This document shows, piece by piece, positions 15,956 through 18,852 of a stretch of DNA of 18,852 nt. Below the pieces are notes generated by a model. It had not been told where the DNA came from. It ran no database searches and saw only the letters and a list, made by a program, of their open reading frames with translations. Source of the stretch: a bacterium UBP2_UBA4780 (lineage in GTDB: Bacteria > Edwardsbacteria > AC1 > EtOH8); NCBI GenBank assembly GCA_002403115.1, contig DHHE01000235.1, positions 7,596 through 26,447 on the forward strand, written 5' to 3'. Both the position numbers and the translations under genes were made by a program. How positions within the stretch are numbered: position 1 is the first letter of the stretch; each line of letters opens with the position of its first letter.

Positions 15956-16768
15956 ATGTCGCTTTATTCTGATAAAGACATTACTAAATCGTTAAATAAA
16001 GACATAGTTATTGAACCATTTACACCCAAAAGATTAACCCCAATAGGATACGATTTTACAGTAGGCGAATATGTTTATTCGCTTGAAAGCGGCATCATTA
16101 ACATAGCAGACGGCGCATATGCCATCCCCCCAAAAAACACGGTTCAAATAATGACTAAAGAATCTCTTTGGGTGTCAGGCCGCATCGGAGGGACTTTTCA
16201 TTCAAAAGTATCTTTAGTGTCAAAGGGCTTGTCCCACATATCAACTACCTTGGATCCTAACTGGTATGGGCCATTGTTGATAACACTTAGGAACAATACT
16301 GATAAAGCAATTAATTTACATCCCGAGGACCCTTTTGTTACTTTAGTTTTTGCGCGTGTCCGTACACCTACAAACATGCCTCATAAAAAATTGCCTTTTC
16401 GGAAAGATATACTTGTCGAACAGCTGCAAAATCAAACGCAAGAATATATTGATAAAATATCCAACGTATTGAATGATGAGTCAATATCAGAGATATTTCG
16501 CACAAAGGTAAAAGAAGCAAATCAGCCGATGATGATTAAAATAAAAAGTTCTGTTGATAGTATAGATAGAGAAGTTATCTCAAAATTATTAGTAAAGTCT
16601 GGTTTGCTCCTGTTAATATTATTATTAGCTTTTCTACACTTATATTGGGACTACATAAAGATATTCTTTCATAATATCCAATACGATTCAAAAGTATTTG
16701 CTGTGCAGATAACAGCCATTATCGCTGTTCTGTCTCTATTTGTTAGCATAACCAGAAAAATCAAGTGA
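15956..16768 (+). CDS. dCTP deaminase/dUTPase-fold protein with C-terminal membrane anchor, catalytic Glu absent
   Basis: The first about 150 of 270 residues follow the dCTP deaminase layout: SDKDI at 5-9, VIEPF...LTPIGYDFTVG (18-37), SKVSLVSKGLSHISTTLDPNWYGPLLITLRN (segment 83-113). In dCTP deaminases the strand after DPG[FW].G carries the catalytic Glu (E138 in E. coli). By eye that position is T110 here, so deamination is unlikely by the usual mechanism. Residues about 150-205 are helical and charged. Two hydrophobic helices follow at about 216-238 and 247-265, ending in a basic RKIK tail, so the nucleotide-binding fold would be tethered at the inner membrane. It sits between thyX and a Nudix gene. 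Possible roles: dUTPase-like enzyme, nucleotide sensor, or membrane effector; none proven. Confidence 0.78.
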   Translation: MSLYSDKDITKSLNKDIVIEPFTPKRLTPIGYDFTVGEYVYSLESGIINIADGAYAIPPKNTVQIMTKESLWVSGRIGGTFHSKVSLVSKGLSHISTTLDPNWYGPLLITLRNNTDKAINLHPEDPFVTLVFARVRTPTNMPHKKLPFRKDILVEQLQNQTQEYIDKISNVLNDESISEIFRTKVKEANQPMMIKIKSSVDSIDREVISKLLVKSGLLLLILLLAFLHLYWDYIKIFFHNIQYDSKVFAVQITAIIAVLSLFVSITRKIK

Positions 16769-16819
16769 TTAATTATTAAATTGTAAGAAAAACACCACTT
16801 ATTTGATAAAGCTTTACAT

Positions 16820-17494
16820 ATGCCTCATTACAATGCCAATAATGAACGTGTGTTGGTTTTCCCAACGAATATACTTTTATCAATAGGTTATTTTGAAGGC
16901 TTATGTTATGATGTTGATAAATATTTACCATTAATATTAGAAAACAATATTTATATGAAAAGGGAAAAAATAGAATCAGATTCTAATTTTAAGCAATTGA
17001 TACCATATGTTATAATTTGCTACAAGGATTTAATTATAAGATATAGAAGAGGTGTGCTTTTAAATGAAAAAAGGCTTGAGGGAAAAAATTCAATAGGAAT
17101 TGGCGGTCACATTTCAATTACTGATGCAAGTGAAATGAAAAACAATTATATAATGGGTATGGCAAGAGAGATAAATGAAGAGCTTGTCATTAAAACAACA
17201 TATAAAACTTATTTAAAAGCGTTGTTAAACGATGATTCAAACAATGTTGGCAAAGTACACTTTGGCCTTATATACGTAATGCGTTTGGATGAGCCTAAAG
17301 TAAGAAAACGTGAATTGTCAATAAATGATTTAAAATTTATAAATAAGATAGAATTAAAGTCAAACATTAGTGAATACGAAAATTGGTCGCGTATTTGCAT
17401 TAAAGATATTGATCGACTCATCTCTAGCAAGGTTAAAGGGAAAAAGTCAATTTATAATAAAAACAACTGCGAATATACTGCTGAATCTAAATAA
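16820..17494 (+). CDS. Nudix hydrolase (COG4112-like predicted phosphoesterase)
   Basis: Nudix enzymes cleave nucleoside diphosphate-X compounds. In the 224 residues the N-terminal VLVFPTNILLSIGYFEGL and the middle QLIPYVIICYKD...RYRRG and SIGIGGHIS match, from memory, the COG4112 group of predicted MutT-family phosphoesterases. The Nudix box is seen as G95-G96 followed after a longer than usual gap by R116-E117-I-N-E120-E121-L, which holds the metal-binding glutamates. The C-terminal about 30 residues are basic and low in complexity. It is the most AT-rich gene of the window and the last of the island. The 51-base gap before it has no clear Shine-Dalgarno. It may clean up or alter nucleotide pools alongside ThyX and the deaminase-like protein. 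Confidence 0.83.
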   Translation: MPHYNANNERVLVFPTNILLSIGYFEGLCYDVDKYLPLILENNIYMKREKIESDSNFKQLIPYVIICYKDLIIRYRRGVLLNEKRLEGKNSIGIGGHISITDASEMKNNYIMGMAREINEELVIKTTYKTYLKALLNDDSNNVGKVHFGLIYVMRLDEPKVRKRELSINDLKFINKIELKSNISEYENWSRICIKDIDRLISSKVKGKKSIYNKNNCEYTAESK

Positions 17495-17515
17495 TTTCAA
17501 CATAAACGCTAAATT

Positions 17516-17522
17516 AAGGGAG
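17516..17522 (+). promoter_or_regulatory. Ribosome binding site for the 245-residue hypothetical gene
   Basis: AAGGGAG lies six bases before ATG 17529. It selects this ATG over the longer in-frame opening that starts upstream inside the Nudix gene. Confidence 0.75.
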
Positions 17523-17528
17523 ACCGCC

Positions 17529-18266
17529 ATGCCAACCACCCCCAAGAAAACCACCAAATCCGAGTCCGGCCACGCCAAGAACGCGGCCAACTTCGGCGCC
17601 CTGATCGCCACCATCGAAGGCTACGGCGCTTCCTATAAGCCAACTTTGGCCGCCATCACCGTCGCCAAGCTCAAGTCCCTCAAGCTGGAGATAGACAAGT
17701 CGCTACGGGCCGTCTCGGCCGCCGCGCCTCCCTACAAGACCTCGGTCAACAAGCGCCAGGAAGCCTTCGACGGCATGAGCAAGCTGGCCACCCGGGTGCT
17801 CAACGCCCTGGCGGTGGTGGGCACGGCCCGCGAGGCGGCCGACGCCAGGGGCATTGTAAACCGCATCCGGGGCGGGGGAAAGTCTAAAAAAGTAGTCAAA
17901 CTCGAAGCCTCGTCCGAGGCCGCCCCCAAGTCATATTCCTCGTCGCAGATGAGCTACGACAACCGGGTCAAGAACTTCCGGGCCTTAGTTGACCTTTTAA
18001 ACGGCATCCCGGCCTACAAGCCCAACGAGGCCGACCTCAAGACCACCTACCTGAACAAGTACTTAGACGCCCTGCCGGGCATGGGCGAGGCGGTAAACAA
18101 GTCGCTGGTGGCCCTCAACAACGCCCGGAAGGTCAGGGACGGCCTGCTGTACGGGGCCGGGGGCGCCCTGGGGCTGAGCAAGAAGGCCAAGAGCTACCTC
18201 AAGAGCCTCTACGGGGCCGCCTCGTCCGAGTACAAGCGGGTTGCCAAGATAGAGCTGAAGACCTAG
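17529..18266 (+). CDS. Hypothetical helical protein with two related halves
   Basis: 245 residues, rich in Lys, Ala and Ser, with no membrane segment or catalytic motif. The first half begins HAKNAANFGALIATIEGYGASYKP and the second RVKNFRALVDLLNGIPAYKPNEADLK, so the two halves look like diverged copies: K-N-F-x-A-L near the start, then Y-K-P, then a helix and a [KR]-x-x-A-F or similar core. Both are mostly alpha-helical. The opening resembles, from memory, a family of uncharacterised proteins widespread in Bacteroidota, often as scattered accessory copies. Composition returns sharply to GC-rich at this gene, so it belongs to the host side or to a different donor than the island. It ends just before a GC-rich hairpin. 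Function unknown. Confidence 0.75.
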   Translation: MPTTPKKTTKSESGHAKNAANFGALIATIEGYGASYKPTLAAITVAKLKSLKLEIDKSLRAVSAAAPPYKTSVNKRQEAFDGMSKLATRVLNALAVVGTAREAADARGIVNRIRGGGKSKKVVKLEASSEAAPKSYSSSQMSYDNRVKNFRALVDLLNGIPAYKPNEADLKTTYLNKYLDALPGMGEAVNKSLVALNNARKVRDGLLYGAGGALGLSKKAKSYLKSLYGAASSEYKRVAKIELKT

Positions 18267-18272
18267 CAGCCC

Positions 18273-18295
18273 GCCCTCGCCCCGCGGGGGAGGGC
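18273..18295 (+). terminator. GC-rich hairpin, possible transcription terminator
   Basis: GCCCTC pairs with GAGGGC, then a G/G mismatch and three further C-G pairs around a CGC loop. It lies seven bases after the stop of the 245-residue gene. There is no T-run after it, so it is a weak intrinsic terminator candidate or an mRNA 3' end stabiliser. Confidence 0.45.
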
Positions 18296-18402
18296 CTGCA
18301 CTGAGTATGGCATAATATCGTTGCCGCCGAAGTGGAAGGGTGGGGTCAACCAGCGTAAGCAATAACACTTTTGCCTGGATTCCCGCCGGAGTTTACACAT
18401 GG

Positions 18403-18422
18403 ATTCCCTCTTTCGAGGGAAT
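18403..18422. repeat. Perfect 8-bp inverted repeat (ATTCCCTC-TTTC-GAGGGAAT)
   Basis: Eight-base arms with a four-base loop, preceded by GG and followed by GAC. The GGATTCCC...GGGAATGAC form is like intergenic palindromes spread through many bacterial genomes. A related, imperfect GGATT...GGGAATGAC block lies at 7519-7542, left of the island. Confidence 0.65.
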
Positions 18423-18465
18423 GACAAAGGGGAGGGAATGACAATCGGCCGGGCAGAATATTATG

Positions 18466-18633
18466 GCATCCATAGCGTGTATTATGACACCCGCAAGGTG
18501 TATTCAGGCATCCGTGGCGTGTATTATGACATCCATAAGGTGTATTCAAGCATCCGTGAAGTGTATTATAACATCCGCAAAACATAAACAAGCATCCGTG
18601 GCATATATTGTGACATCCGTGGTGAAAAACCTG
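18466..18633. repeat. 21-bp tandem repeat array, about eight units, alternating in 42-bp pairs
   Basis: Units begin at 18466, 18487, 18508, 18529, 18550, 18571, 18592 and (degenerate) 18613. Odd units read GCATCCGTGG then CGTGTATTATG-like; even units read ACATCC then A/G-rich AAGGTGTATTCA-like. Unit length is constant with only substitutions. Since 21 is a multiple of three, each frame gives seven-residue repeats; the reverse strand gives an uninterrupted Gly-Cys heptad series. There are no spacers, so it is not CRISPR. Confidence 0.85.
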
Positions 18634-18683
18634 CCTGGGGCGTTCCGCCGACAAGCTTTGGCAACAAGCAATATGGCTTTGGC

Positions 18684-18852
18684 ATGCGCTTCCTCACTTT
18701 CGTAATAGCCAGCCACCGGCTGGCGGTGCCGGCCGAGAGCGTGGCCTCGGTGGGCAAGCCCTACCGCAAGGAGAAGGTGCGGCCGGTGGACATCAGGCGC
18801 CGCCTGGGGGCCGGCCCGTCCGCAAACGAGGGGCAGCCGGTGATCACCTGCC
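18684..18852 (+). CDS. cheW: Second CheW-like coupling protein (3' truncated)
   Basis: 56 residues are visible before the window ends. MRFLTFVIASHRLAVPAESVASV matches the first strands of a CheW domain, and RPVDIRRRLGAG matches the later [VI]-D-[IL]-R-x-x-L-G segment. Composition is GC-rich like the left chemotaxis block. An in-frame stop at 18585 and no earlier start codon after it make ATG 18684 the likely start, although the Shine-Dalgarno is weak. It would couple receptors to CheA and suggests that more chemotaxis genes follow. A CheW domain in a larger protein cannot be excluded. Confidence 0.75.
   Translation, partial: MRFLTFVIASHRLAVPAESVASVGKPYRKEKVRPVDIRRRLGAGPSANEGQPVITC

Larger units (their letters stand above)
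7589..17494 (+). other. AT-rich accessory (defence) island inserted in a chemotaxis locus
   Basis: Ten co-directional genes (vsr to the Nudix gene) lie between an MCP and a CheW gene. They are much more AT-rich than the flanks, most strongly from 9801 onward. The content (R-M enzymes, HD protein, P-loop ATPase, nucleotide-metabolism enzymes) is typical of defence islands. No integrase, transposase, tRNA or clear direct repeats are visible, so the transfer mechanism is unknown. Confidence 0.7.
18267..18683. other. Non-coding intergenic region with hairpin, inverted repeat and tandem array
   Basis: 417 bases between the hypothetical gene and the second CheW. From left to right: a GC-rich hairpin, an unstructured stretch with GGATTCCCGCC, an inverted repeat, a GGGAGGGAATGACA block, the 21-base tandem array, and the CheW lead-in. 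Short open frames cross the array, but they follow from its period being a multiple of three. Confidence 0.6.

Noticed and set aside
16769..16819. Possible promoter before the Nudix gene (AT-rich gap)
   Set aside because: The sequence is AT-rich throughout, and TTG/TATAAT-like words are not distinguishable from background.
18466..18633. Regularly spaced repeats that could be a CRISPR array
   Set aside because: Units are directly adjacent with no unique spacers, and no cas genes are present.
18346..18654. Minus-strand 102-codon reading frame, Cys-rich
   Set aside because: It is generated by a 21-bp repeat whose length is divisible by three; no ribosome binding site or homology is visible. 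Kept only as a remark in the array finding.

Overview
The window is a bacterial chromosome segment in which an AT-rich accessory island sits inside a GC-rich chemotaxis operon. The taxon cannot be fixed from the sequence. The very GC-rich host genes, the cheR-cheD-cheB order and the dispersed intergenic repeats suggest a free-living motile Gram-negative or candidate-phylum bacterium. The 17529-18266 gene resembles, from memory, a family common in Bacteroidota.

Left block (1-7424): a tightly packed + strand chemotaxis operon. It holds a 5'-truncated CheR methyltransferase, CheD deamidase, CheB methylesterase, a coiled-coil/TPR protein, CheW, and two membrane chemoreceptors (MCP1 and MCP2). The later genes are joined by 1-4 base stop/start overlaps. 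A second CheW-like gene starts at 18684 and runs off the right end, so the chemotaxis cluster appears to continue beyond the island.

Island (about 7425-17500): base composition falls stepwise from GC-rich to clearly AT-rich. First comes a restriction-modification group: a Vsr-type mismatch nickase, an m5C methyltransferase, a GIY-YIG nuclease and a second m5C methyltransferase. These run without gaps into an HD-domain phosphohydrolase, a large ORC/CDC6-like P-loop ATPase and an unrecognised Rossmann-like protein. All seven genes overlap their neighbours, so they look like one transcriptional and translational unit. After small gaps follow three nucleotide-metabolism genes: ThyX, a dCTP-deaminase/dUTPase-fold protein with two C-terminal membrane helices and no catalytic Glu, and a Nudix hydrolase.

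Right block (17529-18852): a GC-rich hypothetical gene, a GC-rich hairpin, an intergenic stretch with an inverted repeat and a 21-bp tandem repeat array, and the start of the second CheW.

Interpretation: the island looks like a defence locus. The R-M genes would mark and cut DNA, and Vsr would repair deaminated m5C. The HD/ATPase/Rossmann trio is the best candidate for an uncharacterised conflict module, with the nucleotide-handling trio as a possible partner. The family assignments come from motifs read by eye. The idea that these parts form one system is inference.
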